A stretch of DNA of 64,000 bases from G963691885 sp963691885 (GTDB taxonomy: Bacteria; Pseudomonadota; Alphaproteobacteria; UBA8366; Aestuariispiraceae): the NCBI GenBank assembly GCA_963691885.1, contig OY829843.1:682001-746000 (forward strand). The letters run 5' to 3'. The notes beneath the pieces were generated by a model, which did no database searches, had not been told where the DNA came from, and worked only from the letters and a program-made list of their open reading frames with translations. Made by a program: the position numbers and the translations under genes. How positions within the stretch are numbered: the first letter of the stretch is position 1; the number at the start of each line of letters is the position of its first letter. Of this stretch, positions 1 through 8,787 are shown one piece after another.

Positions 1-1
1 T

Positions 2-397
2 GAGGAAACATCGGCCGATACAACCGGTGCCGCCGGTATTGCCAATGCGGCTGCTGAAGATGCAGCGGCGGAGGATCCGGGCGTTGGGGCCGGTACAACC
101 GGGGCCGCGGCCAGTGCAATTGCTGCAGCTGACCCGGATAGCACCGATGCAACGGCCAGAAGCAGTGCTGCTTCCGCTTTTGAGGCAACAGCCGGAACAG
201 ATCCTGCTGAAACGACGGATGCAACGACCGGGGCAGAAACCGGTATTGCTGCCGCCAGTGATGTTGGCACCGCGACAGAGACCAACCAGACTGTTCGGGA
301 AGAACAGGATACCGGCGTGGTCAGCGGTAACCGGGATACATCCCAGCTCGGCTCGCAGGGCCGGGAACTGGGTCAAATCGTTGATCAGTTCGCCTGA
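2..397 (+). CDS. C-terminal part of an Ala/Thr-rich low-complexity protein (5' end outside window)
   Basis: An open frame enters from the left edge and ends at a TGA at 395-397, giving 131 residues with no internal start needed. The sequence is dominated by Ala, Thr, Gly, Asp and Glu with irregular TGAAA / AATGTD-like units, and ends in a more ordinary segment (QLGSQGRELGQIVDQFA). There is no recognisable domain. The composition suggests a disordered linker or a surface/secreted protein tail. Codon use matches the neighbouring genes and the other frames lack protein-like character, so this frame is preferred. The N-terminus and the function cannot be judged from here. Confidence 0.6.
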   Translation, partial: EETSADTTGAAGIANAAAEDAAAEDPGVGAGTTGAAASAIAAADPDSTDATARSSAASAFEATAGTDPAETTDATTGAETGIAAASDVGTATETNQTVREEQDTGVVSGNRDTSQLGSQGRELGQIVDQFA

Positions 398-497
398 TCT
401 GCACCCCTTTCTCTTTAATCTTCTTTCTCGCTAGTTCGCCATTTCGGTGATAGAGCATCTGCGTCCTATTTGGCGCATCATCGAAAGTGAGTGACAT

Positions 498-902
498 ATG
501 CCCGCTGGTTTCTGGGGATTCTGCCTGTTCTTCGCCGGGATAAACGGTGCGATTGCTGTCGGAATGGGCGCGGGGGCCGCCCATGCCCTGCAATCAACCA
601 TGGACACAAAGGCCCTTGGCTGGATTACCACCGGATATACGTTTCAGCTGTTCCACGCCTTGGCCCTATTTGGGGTCTCGCTGCTGATCAAAGAATGGGA
701 CACCCCATCAAAACTGCTATCACTATCGGCCATACTTCTGATGTTGGGCCTGCTGCTGTTCAGCGGTGGCCTGTATCTGATCGCCTTCACAGGCAATACC
801 AGTTTTGCAACCATGGCCCCTTTCGGCGGTGGCTCTTTCATCCTGGGTTGGCTCTGTCTGGGAATCCATGGGCTAAGGTCGATGCGAAGGCGCGAACCAT
901 AG
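498..902 (+). CDS. DUF423 (YgdD/TMEM256-like) small membrane protein
   Basis: A 134-residue hydrophobic protein with about four membrane segments. It matches the DUF423 pattern: an N-terminal helix, the small-residue AVGMGAGAAHAL stretch, then FQLFHALALFG in the second helix, which is the family's most recognisable feature. Family members are inner-membrane proteins of unknown function. The ATG at 498 lies about 10 nt after a GAAAGTGAG purine stretch that can serve as a ribosome-binding site. The gene stands alone, with about 100 bp of non-coding DNA on each side. Family assignment is good; no biochemical role is claimed. Confidence 0.85.
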   Translation: MPAGFWGFCLFFAGINGAIAVGMGAGAAHALQSTMDTKALGWITTGYTFQLFHALALFGVSLLIKEWDTPSKLLSLSAILLMLGLLLFSGGLYLIAFTGNTSFATMAPFGGGSFILGWLCLGIHGLRSMRRREP

Positions 903-1005
903 CCCCAAAAGCCCTTGATTTTACGTCAAAAGACCAGAATTGCTCTCAGCGACCGAATAACTGTATGCTCATAACCGGTTAACAGTTGGTATTGGGAAAC
1001 GCTTC

Positions 1006-2022
1006 TTGACGCTCTCCTCCTCGAATGACGCGAACACGGTTCGCCGCCCATCGCATCACCCTGTTCTGTTGGCAGGTGCAATGGTTGCTGTACTTGGCAT
1101 CGCCGGTTGTTCAGTTGATGAGTGGCGCGACAATCCGCGCACCAAATCCACCTCAGACGGGCGCGATCTGGGGATCGAAGTTTCCAGAGAATCTGTGAAG
1201 GCCGCTGAAACGGAGCAAGCCCTCGGCAAGTGCCGCGTGACCCGTCCGGGTGGTCAATCCGATGACCCGCTGAACCTGACAGAGGCGGCGGCTGTTTTTG
1301 ACTGCTTGCGCAGTGATATCATGGAAAGCCTCGCTGCCTCAGAGAACGGCATCCTGAAACAGGTACCCGGTTGGGAACCCGTCAGTGACGGTCCTTTCCC
1401 AGCAGCCTATCTGGGCCCCTATTACTTTCAGCCCTTTGCCAATGAGCGCGCCCTTGGCGAAGACGGTTTCCCGGCTTCGCTTGATCGTGCCTGGCCGGTA
1501 GGTGCAATTGTCACGGCGGTCGGATTTACCGTCGATGAAAACGGCATCGCCAGCCCGGGCCCGGCGGTTATTGTGGAAAAGCTGAACCGTGGACCGGATC
1601 CCGTCCAGGGCAACTGGCGCTATATTGAAGCGTCTCTCGACGGATCGGACCTGATCCAGCGGAATGATGACGGATCCGGCCGCGAGGTCATCTGTCCGGA
1701 CTGCAGTTACAGTAAGACAGACATGCTGTATCTCAGCCTTTTCAACAATGGCAAAGTGCCCTTTACGGTGGGACGGGATCCGATAACCCTGCCCCCGCTT
1801 GGCGTGCCAAGCGGTGTCGTTCAAGAAGAGGAAGAAGGCGAATTGCTGGATCCAAATCTTCTGGGCGATGCCCCGGAAGTTCCCGCAACTGCGCCGGTTC
1901 CGCTCGTAACACCGATCCCGAGCCCGCCAGACCCGGAACCGGAATTTGACCCCAGCGCAGAATTCCTGAACCCGGATCCAGCCCCCACAAATGCCGGAAC
2001 CGTTTTCGAACCGCCGAAATAA
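1006..2022 (+). CDS. Predicted lipoprotein of unknown function with Pro/Glu-rich tail
   Basis: A 338-residue protein. Residues about 18-35 form a hydrophobic segment ending in a lipobox (GIAGC, Cys35), so it is probably lipidated and held in the periplasm or outer membrane. The middle (about 60-260) looks globular. The last 65 residues are rich in Pro, Glu and Asp (PIPSPPDPEPEFDP) and probably disordered. A CPDC pair near residue 230 could bind metal or form a disulphide. The start used is a TTG at 1006. The next in-frame ATG (1081) would leave only nine residues before the lipobox Cys, too short for a signal peptide, so the TTG is preferred. It converges with the next gene, leaving only 9 bp between them. 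I do not recognise the family. Confidence 0.7.
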   Translation: MTLSSSNDANTVRRPSHHPVLLAGAMVAVLGIAGCSVDEWRDNPRTKSTSDGRDLGIEVSRESVKAAETEQALGKCRVTRPGGQSDDPLNLTEAAAVFDCLRSDIMESLAASENGILKQVPGWEPVSDGPFPAAYLGPYYFQPFANERALGEDGFPASLDRAWPVGAIVTAVGFTVDENGIASPGPAVIVEKLNRGPDPVQGNWRYIEASLDGSDLIQRNDDGSGREVICPDCSYSKTDMLYLSLFNNGKVPFTVGRDPITLPPLGVPSGVVQEEEEGELLDPNLLGDAPEVPATAPVPLVTPIPSPPDPEPEFDPSAEFLNPDPAPTNAGTVFEPPK

Positions 2023-2031
2023 GCGGTTCGA

Positions 2032-2889
2032 TTACCCGATCTGAAAAATCTCGCGCGCCTCGGCAGGGGTCGCCGCGCGGCGCCCCATAACAGCCGCGTT
2101 CTGTGTAACCTGGGCGACCAGTGCCGCATTATCAGGGGCGGTTGATCCATCGGCCATAAGCAGGTTGTTTTCAAACCCGACCCGAACATGGCCGTCCATC
2201 GCCGCAGCGCTCAGTGCACAGGCCGCTTCCAGATGACCAAAGGCGCAGATTGACCACGGCCATTTCCGCTCACCCGCTGCATCCAGGAAGGGCAACAGGT
2301 CCAGTGGCGCTGAGGTCAGATCCTTCGAATAACGGCCCAGAACATAGAGTACAGAGGGCGCATCGATGGGCACGATGCCACGCTGGCAAAGGTCGACCAT
2401 CCGCGTGACATCGGCTGCGTCATATAGGATGAATTGCGGATGGATATTCTCTGCCACCAACCACGCAAAAAAAGCTGACGCGGCTGTTTCGGAGGCAGCA
2501 TCCGGACAGAGTTCGCGAACCGCCAGCGAGACGGCCTCTGGCCGCACATCGCGGACCATGGCCATCTGCTCTTCAGCGGTATAAAGGCCGACCGCTTCCG
2601 AGGTCACCTGAACGATCATGTCGGGACCGACCGCCTCGCGAACCGCTTTTGTCGCAATCCGATAGGTCTCGGCATCCAGGGTATGTCCCTCATTCTCGTC
2701 ACGGACATGCAGATGGATCATCGCGGCCCCTGCCTCCTGACAGGTCCGCGCCGTCTCGGCACATTCCTCTGCGGTGACAGGGACAGCCGGGTGGTCTCGC
2801 TTCGTTTTTCTGGCCCCATTGGGGGCGACAGAGACGATCAGGGGCAAAGCCTCTGGCACAGGTGATCCGCTCACAGGGAAATCCCGCAA
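2032..2889 (-). CDS. Beta-keto acid cleavage enzyme (BKACE family, 3-keto-5-aminohexanoate cleavage type)
   Basis: This 285-residue TIM-barrel enzyme carries the family's hallmarks. There is an N-terminal VAPNGARKTK stretch, and HLHVRD at residues 59-64, whose two His residues bind the catalytic Zn. Family members (Kce and relatives) condense a beta-keto acid with acetyl-CoA to give acetoacetate and a new acyl-CoA. The substrate cannot be read from sequence. Its start overlaps the end of the upstream aminotransferase by 19 bp, implying translational coupling; a GTG at codon 11 is an alternative start. The paired aminotransferase may supply the keto acid (inference). Confidence 0.88.
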   Translation of the reverse strand: MRDFPVSGSPVPEALPLIVSVAPNGARKTKRDHPAVPVTAEECAETARTCQEAGAAMIHLHVRDENEGHTLDAETYRIATKAVREAVGPDMIVQVTSEAVGLYTAEEQMAMVRDVRPEAVSLAVRELCPDAASETAASAFFAWLVAENIHPQFILYDAADVTRMVDLCQRGIVPIDAPSVLYVLGRYSKDLTSAPLDLLPFLDAAGERKWPWSICAFGHLEAACALSAAAMDGHVRVGFENNLLMADGSTAPDNAALVAQVTQNAAVMGRRAATPAEAREIFQIG

Positions 2890-4211
2890 TCACTCAGCGC
2901 CATATCAACCGACTTGCCCAATGTATCGACGATTTCATCAATATGACTTTGCTCAACGATGAAGGGCGGTGCGAGCAGGACGTGGGAACCACGCTTGCCG
3001 TCAATCGTGCCGCCGCCCGGATAGCACATCAGGCCCATGCCCATCGCATGTTTCTTGATCTTTGCATGGATCTGCATACCTGGATCGAGCGGCTCCTTCG
3101 TGCCGCGATCAGCAACCAGTTCAATCGCCTGGAACAGGCCGCGCCCCCGTATATCACCGACATGGGGATGGTTCCCAAACCGTGCGGTCAAACCATCCTG
3201 CAGGCTGGCCCCCATAGTCCGCACATTGCTCAACAAATCGTCTTCCTCAATCACCTTCTGAACGGCCAGTGCCGCCGCACAGGCGGTCGGGTGGGCCATA
3301 TAGGTGTGACCGTGCTGAAAGAAACCAGAACCGTCGGCGATCGTCTGATACACCTCACCAGTGCACATCATGGCGCCAATCGGCTGATATCCCGCGCCAA
3401 GGCCTTTCGCGATGGCACAAATATCGGGCGCAATACCATCCTGTTCGCAGGCAAAGAGGGTTCCGGTGCGGCCAATCCCGCACATCACCTCGTCCAGGAT
3501 CAACAGCACGCCATATTTGTCACAGATCTCGCGGATCCGTTTGAAATATCCAGGTGCCGGGACCAGCGCGCCTGAGGTTGCACCGACAACGGGTTCCGCG
3601 ACAAAGCCGATTACCGTTTCCGGGCCCAACTCCAACAGGCGTCCCTCCAGCTCGTCTGCAACGCGGCGTCCGTAATCCTCGAGACTTTCATCAGGTTCCT
3701 GTCCACGGTAGGCATAGCAGGGTGACACATAGTTTGCGTCGATCAGGATCGGGTCAAACTGTTCCCGGCGCCACATATTGCCCCCAACGGCGAGCGCGCC
3801 CAGCGTGTTACCGTGATAGCTCTGCTTGCGGGCGATAAAGTTACGGCGGGCCGGCTCACCCTTTTCCAGGAAATACTGACGCCCCAGCTTCAGGGCCGCT
3901 TCCATCGCCTCGGAACCACCCGATACCAGATACATGTAATCAATGCCGTCCGGTGCGCGGGCACAGACAAAATCCGCCAGTTCCTCGGCAGCCTCATTTG
4001 TAAAGAAACCTGTATGGGCATAGGGGATTGCATCAACCTGGGCTTTAATCGCATCGATCACCCGCTGATCGGAATGGCCAAGACACGACACCGCAGCACC
4101 GCCCGACGCATCCAGATAACGTTTGCCATCGGTATCGATGATGTAAACACCGTCGCCTTTCGCCGCGAATGGCAGGCTTCCTTTTGAACTGCGGTGAAAG
4201 ATATGAGACAT
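2871..4211 (-). CDS. Class III PLP-dependent aminotransferase (omega-amino acid:pyruvate type)
   Basis: This is a 446-residue fold-type I aminotransferase. The PLP-binding Asp240 (LLILDEVMCGIGRTG) and the Schiff-base Lys269 (AIAKGLGAGYQPIGAMM) are both present, with SGGSEAMEAALKLGRQY at about 97-113. Such enzymes move the amino group of beta-alanine, GABA, taurine or amines to pyruvate or 2-oxoglutarate. The ATG at 4211 is chosen because the longer frame (TTG/ATG up to 4340) runs through the end of the upstream lipoprotein gene and adds residues unlike the family. It sits 31 bp after the lipoprotein gene and overlaps the BKACE gene, so it probably belongs to the same transcript as the lipid-transport genes. 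The substrate is unknown. Confidence 0.88.
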   Translation of the reverse strand: MSHIFHRSSKGSLPFAAKGDGVYIIDTDGKRYLDASGGAAVSCLGHSDQRVIDAIKAQVDAIPYAHTGFFTNEAAEELADFVCARAPDGIDYMYLVSGGSEAMEAALKLGRQYFLEKGEPARRNFIARKQSYHGNTLGALAVGGNMWRREQFDPILIDANYVSPCYAYRGQEPDESLEDYGRRVADELEGRLLELGPETVIGFVAEPVVGATSGALVPAPGYFKRIREICDKYGVLLILDEVMCGIGRTGTLFACEQDGIAPDICAIAKGLGAGYQPIGAMMCTGEVYQTIADGSGFFQHGHTYMAHPTACAAALAVQKVIEEDDLLSNVRTMGASLQDGLTARFGNHPHVGDIRGRGLFQAIELVADRGTKEPLDPGMQIHAKIKKHAMGMGLMCYPGGGTIDGKRGSHVLLAPPFIVEQSHIDEIVDTLGKSVDMALSDCGISL

Positions 4212-4242
4212 GGACAGGCTCCAGACAGAAGAAAGAGGGGGA

Positions 4243-4953
4243 TCAGGCAGTGGACCGGTGTTTTTCACCTTCCTCGATTGCCCATCCGACCAAACGTTTG
4301 AGAATTTTGCCAAGCGCCAGATCAAAAGCCTTGACCACATGTTCCAGCTTACGGCTCTCGGCCTCTATGAGATAATCATAAGTTTGCGAGGCGACAATAG
4401 TCCGTTGCGGCATCTTGATCAGTTTGGCGTTAAACCGGGCACGAACCTCCGGCGCGTCATTTGCACCCTTCTCCATATATTCGGCCTGAAATTCACGCAG
4501 CTCCGTCGCAAGAATGAAATCCGCCCTCAAGCCAACGGCCTGACGCCCGACAGAAACGATCTTTCCGGAATTCTCGAAACTCTCGATCATAAGGCGCTGA
4601 ACCATCTTCGGCGCCGCGTCACTCCAGGCCGCGTTGGCAAAATACTGCAGTTCAATCTGGCTCTGGCGCAGAGCAATGCGGGATGAGTTGATGCCAGCCG
4701 CCGCAATTGGTGTGTCGATCAATAACTGCCAATCCACGATGGGGATCGTGTCGGGATAGGTGCTCTTTGGTGAAAGCACGAAAATTCGGGGTGGCGTTCC
4801 GGTTCCCGGCAAGGCAACAGAACAGCCGGTCAGCAGCGCCGCTGCGCCGATACCCGCAAGCAAGGCCCGTCGGCCACCAAACGGCTTTTCGGCCGGCTTT
4901 GCGGTTTGCAGAGTGCTTTGGCCCATCAGAGCCTTTTCGCTATCCCGTTTCAT
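4243..4953 (-). CDS. ABC-type transport auxiliary lipoprotein (PqiC/ABC_trans_aux family)
   Basis: A 236-residue protein with a long N-terminal leader, a hydrophobic stretch and a lipobox LLTGC (Cys44), followed by the family's typical segment beginning RIFVLSPKSTYPD and a VDWQLLIDTP strand. Proteins of this family accompany MCE-type ABC systems and are thought to sit at the outer membrane as the docking partner of the MCE protein. The gene starts 6 bp after the MCE gene, confirming the operon. Met10 is a possible alternative start giving a more ordinary signal length. Confidence 0.85.
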   Translation of the reverse strand: MKRDSEKALMGQSTLQTAKPAEKPFGGRRALLAGIGAAALLTGCSVALPGTGTPPRIFVLSPKSTYPDTIPIVDWQLLIDTPIAAAGINSSRIALRQSQIELQYFANAAWSDAAPKMVQRLMIESFENSGKIVSVGRQAVGLRADFILATELREFQAEYMEKGANDAPEVRARFNAKLIKMPQRTIVASQTYDYLIEAESRKLEHVVKAFDLALGKILKRLVGWAIEEGEKHRSTA

Positions 4954-4959
4954 CCAATC

Positions 4960-6093
4960 CTACTCCGCATTGAAGCCCTGTGACTGATCGCCGAACAGGA
5001 ACCGCGCCGGATCCTGTTCCAACTGACTGGAAATCCGCGTCAGAACCTGAACCAGCGATCGTGATTCTGATATCAGTTGGGTAAATTCGTAAAGCCCGGT
5101 ATTCGAGAACTCTGAAAGAGAGTCCCGGTTTTCCGCCAGCAATTCATCCGCCTCACCGGCGACCGAGGCGATGTTGCTGGCCGCCAAACGCAATTCCTTG
5201 ACAATTTTATTGAACTCATCCAGCGATATGCGCGCAGATTGGGCGAGTGGTGCGACCTCCGGCTGGATTTCTTCAGCCAGGGAGCCGATCCTATCCATCG
5301 CCGTCGTGGTGCTTCGGAATGCGGGTTGGGCATCCTCGATCACCTTGGTCATTTCAATCAGCAGGACGTTTGCGTCCAACAGACTTTTTTCCATCATGGC
5401 CGCGATTGAATCCGCACGATCCGAAAACGCCGCAACCAGAACCTCAGCTTCCCGGGCGGTTGCCTTGACCTGGGAAAGCGTATCCGCGCTTTCTCCCAGG
5501 ATACGCTGCACGTCCCCGGAACTGTCGGCCAGTGCCGAGGTCAGTTGGTTCACACTGGAAAGGACGCCCGCAATGTTTTCACGGTTTTCGTCGCTCAAAA
5601 TATCATTCGCCCGGTCGACAAGAGCGATAAACCGCGTCAGCAACTCGGGCGCTTTTTCAAACAGTTCTTCCAGTTGTGAGGCCGTTGACGGAATGACCGG
5701 CAAATCTTCGCCAACGCCTGCGACCAGTTCCGGCGCTTCATTGGTGCCGCCCGTAATCTGGACAAAGGCGACACCGGTCAGGCCCTGAAATTCCAGGCTG
5801 GCAATCGCATCCTGCTTGATCGGGGTGGTGCTAGGGACCTCTATCTCAACCCGCACCTGTTCCACGTTTTCCGGATTGATTTCCATATCGGTCACCACCC
5901 CGACCGGGATGCCGCGATAGCGGACAGGATTGCCAACTTTCAATCCGGTGACCGATCCGTCAAAGAAGATGTGGAAACGCCGCTGCTCCGTATCGAACTG
6001 GACATCGGCCAGCCAGACCACCATCACGACAATGCCGAGCAGGACAGAGAGGACAAAAGCGCCAACGAGAGTGTAACTAGCCCTGGTTTCCAT
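4960..6093 (-). CDS. MCE/MlaD family substrate-binding protein of lipid ABC transporter
   Basis: A 377-residue protein with one N-terminal membrane helix (about residues 7-29), then a single MCE domain (about 38-115) with the pattern FFDGSVTGLKVGNPVRYRG and GVVTDMEINP. A long helical tail (about 150-370) follows, predicted to form the hexameric tunnel or coiled coil. MCE proteins bind phospholipid in the periplasm and link the inner-membrane ABC core to an outer-membrane partner. At 377 residues it is much longer than E. coli MlaD (about 180), resembling PqiB/LetB-like or mycobacterial-style single-MCE proteins with a tail. It lies between the ATPase and lipoprotein genes. Confidence 0.9.
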   Translation of the reverse strand: METRASYTLVGAFVLSVLLGIVVMVVWLADVQFDTEQRRFHIFFDGSVTGLKVGNPVRYRGIPVGVVTDMEINPENVEQVRVEIEVPSTTPIKQDAIASLEFQGLTGVAFVQITGGTNEAPELVAGVGEDLPVIPSTASQLEELFEKAPELLTRFIALVDRANDILSDENRENIAGVLSSVNQLTSALADSSGDVQRILGESADTLSQVKATAREAEVLVAAFSDRADSIAAMMEKSLLDANVLLIEMTKVIEDAQPAFRSTTTAMDRIGSLAEEIQPEVAPLAQSARISLDEFNKIVKELRLAASNIASVAGEADELLAENRDSLSEFSNTGLYEFTQLISESRSLVQVLTRISSQLEQDPARFLFGDQSQGFNAE

Positions 6094-6154
6094 TATTCGA
6101 CTCTTTGCCCCCGAACCGCCCGGCCACAGAGATCCCTAAAACATGAATACATGA

Positions 6155-6958
6155 TCATTCTGCCCCCGCTTTTTGATCCTGCATAGCCTTTGCATCCAGC
6201 GCCGCCCGTGCCCGGGGGCCGTGAAAATACTCGTGCAACCAGGGGTCATCATCGCGCATATGCTCCGCCATGGTAGCGACCCGTATTTTCTTGTTTATCA
6301 GTGCTGCAATCCGATCACAAATTGCCGCCAGTGAATCCAGGTCATGGGTGACCATGAAGACGGTCAGTCCGAGGCTTTTCTGCAGCGACAGGATCAACTG
6401 ATCAAAGGCCGCAGCACCAATCGGATCGAGACCTGCTGTCGGTTCGTCCAGAAATACAATTTCAGGATCAAGGGAGAGAGCCCGGGCAAGGCCCGCGCGC
6501 TTACGCATGCCGCCTGACAGTTCAGAGGGGTATTTGGCCCCGGCCTCTGGCGGCAATCCAACCATCGAGATTTTCAACGCGGCCAGGTCATCCATTGTCT
6601 GTTTTGTAAAATTCGTATGCTCCCGCATCGGGACCTGAATATTCTCCGCCACTGTCAGGGACGAAAAAAGCGCACCATCCTGAAACAGCACACCGGTACG
6701 CGTCCGCAAGGCCTCAATCGCCCGGGGCCCCAGTGACAGGACATCTTCATCCAGCAATTCGATCGCACCGCCGGCCGGGCGCTGCAAGCCGACAATGGTG
6801 CGAAGCAGAACAGACTTACCCGTGCCAGACCCCCCGACGACGCCCAGAACTTCACCGCGCCGGACGTCAAGATCCAGTCCCTCGTGGATGACCTGGGGGC
6901 CAAATTGGGTCCTCAACCCCCGAATGCGGATGACACTGTCTGTGTGATCTTCGCTCAT
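6155..6958 (-). CDS. Lipid-transport ABC ATPase (MlaF family)
   Basis: A 267-residue ATPase with Walker A GGSGTGKS (residues 42-49), the signature LSGGMRKRAG typical of MlaF proteins (Met-Arg-Lys in place of the usual Gln), Walker B IVFLDEPTAGLDP and an H-loop VTHD. It energises phospholipid movement across the cell envelope with the adjoining permease and MCE proteins. Its start codon overlaps the permease stop (TGATG), a classic coupling. The C-terminal tail of about 30 residues is Ala/Lys-rich. Confidence 0.92.
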   Translation of the reverse strand: MSEDHTDSVIRIRGLRTQFGPQVIHEGLDLDVRRGEVLGVVGGSGTGKSVLLRTIVGLQRPAGGAIELLDEDVLSLGPRAIEALRTRTGVLFQDGALFSSLTVAENIQVPMREHTNFTKQTMDDLAALKISMVGLPPEAGAKYPSELSGGMRKRAGLARALSLDPEIVFLDEPTAGLDPIGAAAFDQLILSLQKSLGLTVFMVTHDLDSLAAICDRIAALINKKIRVATMAEHMRDDDPWLHEYFHGPRARAALDAKAMQDQKAGAE

Positions 6959-8148
6959 CAGATCCCCAATATAGAGAAAATGACCGCAAAGACTGCGGTG
7001 GCCACAATGACCAGAAATATGGATTCAACGACCGATGTCGTCGTCTGTTTACCGACACTTTCGGCGCTGCGCTGAACCTGAAACCCTTCATAGCATCCAA
7101 CGATCGCAATGATGCAGGCATGAAACGGAGCTTTACTGAGACCGACCAGGAATGTGTCCAGACCGATTGCCCCTTTCAATTGGGTCAGAAACTGTATCGG
7201 TGTTATCTCAAGAATGAGGAACGTCATCATCGCGCCACCCAACAACCCGGCGATATCAGCGATAAAGGTCAGAATCGGCAGGGTAATGATCAGGGCCAGC
7301 ACGCGCGGCAGAACCAGTACCTCAATCGGATTGAGGCCCAGGGTCTGCATGGCATCCAGTTCTTCATTAACCTTCATCGTGCCAATTTCAGCGGTGAAAG
7401 CAGATCCGGAGCGACCGGCAATGACAATTGCGGTTATCAGAACGGCCCCTTCCCGCAACACGAAAACGCCCAGAATATTGACCGTAAAGACATCCAGCCC
7501 ATAGGCCCGGAACTGATCTGCCATCAGATAAGCCAATGTGACCCCGATCAGGAAAGACAACAGGGCGACGATGGGTATCGCGTGTAGGCCTGTCAGTTCC
7601 AACTGATTGACGAAGGAAATGGGACGCAACCGGGAGGGATGGCGGAGGGTTCCGAACAACCCGACCATGACCATTCCGACAAAATTCAGCAGCCCGCTTG
7701 CCCGGCGCCCCATACCGACCGTCCAGAAACCCAGATTGTACAGTAAATCGAGCAAAAGGTTCGATCTCGGCAGGCGCAGAATCGCATCCCCGGTCGCCGC
7801 ATTCTCACTATCCCTGACGATTTTGAAGAGAGGCTCATGACGGTCCTGGATGCCGGTGACTTCGACCGTCTGTCCCTTTGACTGAAGGGATTTCCTTAAA
7901 TGATAGAGGGTCCAGGCACCTGCAGAATCCAGCTTGTCGAGCGCCGAAACATCGACCCGCACGGAACTGGATGACGGTGCCGTTATCGCCGCAATCTGAT
8001 CTCTCAAACTCTCAACTGTTGGCACGGTCCAGGTGCCGCCGATAGAGACGTTAAGGCGACCATCTTGCTCAGCCGTTTTCAGCCAGCCCTTCCCTTCGGA
8101 CGTCGCCGTTACCGTTTCTGACACATGCTTCCCCACATTTAGCGCCAA
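6958..8148 (-). CDS. MlaE-family ABC permease with N-terminal STAS domain
   Basis: In this 396-residue fusion, residues about 25-115 form a STAS domain (VRVDVSALDKLDSAGAWTL), equivalent to a separate MlaB subunit. Residues about 130-396 are an MlaE permease with five or six membrane helices and the ELTGLHAIPIVALLSFLIG and GRSGSAFTAEIGTMKVNEE motifs. STAS-permease fusions are common in alphaproteobacteria. The frame opens at a TTG at 8148; GTG codons at 8136 or 8124 are alternatives. It is first in the operon and diverges from apt, so the 116 bp between them should hold both promoters. Confidence 0.9.
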   Translation of the reverse strand: MALNVGKHVSETVTATSEGKGWLKTAEQDGRLNVSIGGTWTVPTVESLRDQIAAITAPSSSSVRVDVSALDKLDSAGAWTLYHLRKSLQSKGQTVEVTGIQDRHEPLFKIVRDSENAATGDAILRLPRSNLLLDLLYNLGFWTVGMGRRASGLLNFVGMVMVGLFGTLRHPSRLRPISFVNQLELTGLHAIPIVALLSFLIGVTLAYLMADQFRAYGLDVFTVNILGVFVLREGAVLITAIVIAGRSGSAFTAEIGTMKVNEELDAMQTLGLNPIEVLVLPRVLALIITLPILTFIADIAGLLGGAMMTFLILEITPIQFLTQLKGAIGLDTFLVGLSKAPFHACIIAIVGCYEGFQVQRSAESVGKQTTTSVVESIFLVIVATAVFAVIFSILGI

Positions 8149-8264
8149 ACCCCGTTTCCCGGCGTTTGAGGCCAGTCCATCCGGATTGCCAGACTAGGTT
8201 TAGCATCATATGCTCCGCCTTCCGACTGTAAAAACAACCCTTTGCAAGTATTGGCGTTACCTCG

Positions 8265-8783
8265 ATGAACCTCAAGGACCATATTAGAAGCGTGCCCGAT
8301 TTTCCGAAGCCGGGCATCCTGTTTTATGACGTATCCACCCTGATTTCTCATCCACGCGCCTGGCGCGCCTGTGTACGGCGTCTGGCAGACATTGTGGATG
8401 GGTATGAACCGGACGTATTGGTCGGAATTGAGAGCCGGGGCTTTCTGACCGCAGCGCCGTTGGCCCTGGAATTGGGTCTTGGTTTTGTGATGGTGCGCAA
8501 AAAGGGCAAATTGCCCGGCCCCATCATCCCGCATACCTATGAGCTGGAATACGGTTCGGACTCGATCGAGATTCAGGAAGATGCGATCAAGCCTGGCGAT
8601 CGCGTCGTTATTCTGGATGACCTGCTTGCCACCGGTGGTACGCTCGCAGCCTCCGTTGAATTGACCCGAAAGGTCGGCGGCGATGTTAAAGGGGCTGTCT
8701 GTATCATTGAGCTGCCAGACCTTCAGGGACGCAGCAAACTCGACATCCCGGTCGACAGTCTGATCCAGTACGAGGGCGGGTGA
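8265..8783 (+). CDS. apt: Adenine phosphoribosyltransferase
   Basis: A 172-residue enzyme converting adenine plus PRPP to AMP and pyrophosphate in cytosolic purine salvage. The PRPP-binding motif VVILDDLLATGGT lies at residues 114-126. The N-terminal region has the family's IRSVPDFPKPGILFYDVSTL pattern and the flexible-loop segment RKKGKLPG. The length matches the family (about 170-180). It is monocistronic, and its stop is 4 bp from the convergent HlyD gene. Confidence 0.96.
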   Translation: MNLKDHIRSVPDFPKPGILFYDVSTLISHPRAWRACVRRLADIVDGYEPDVLVGIESRGFLTAAPLALELGLGFVMVRKKGKLPGPIIPHTYELEYGSDSIEIQEDAIKPGDRVVILDDLLATGGTLAASVELTRKVGGDVKGAVCIIELPDLQGRSKLDIPVDSLIQYEGG

Positions 8784-8787
8784 CCTT

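Noticed and set aside
4212..4340. Longer N-terminus for the aminotransferase
   Set aside because: It would overlap the lipoprotein gene and adds residues unlike the family; ATG 4211 begins the normal MSHIFHRS start.
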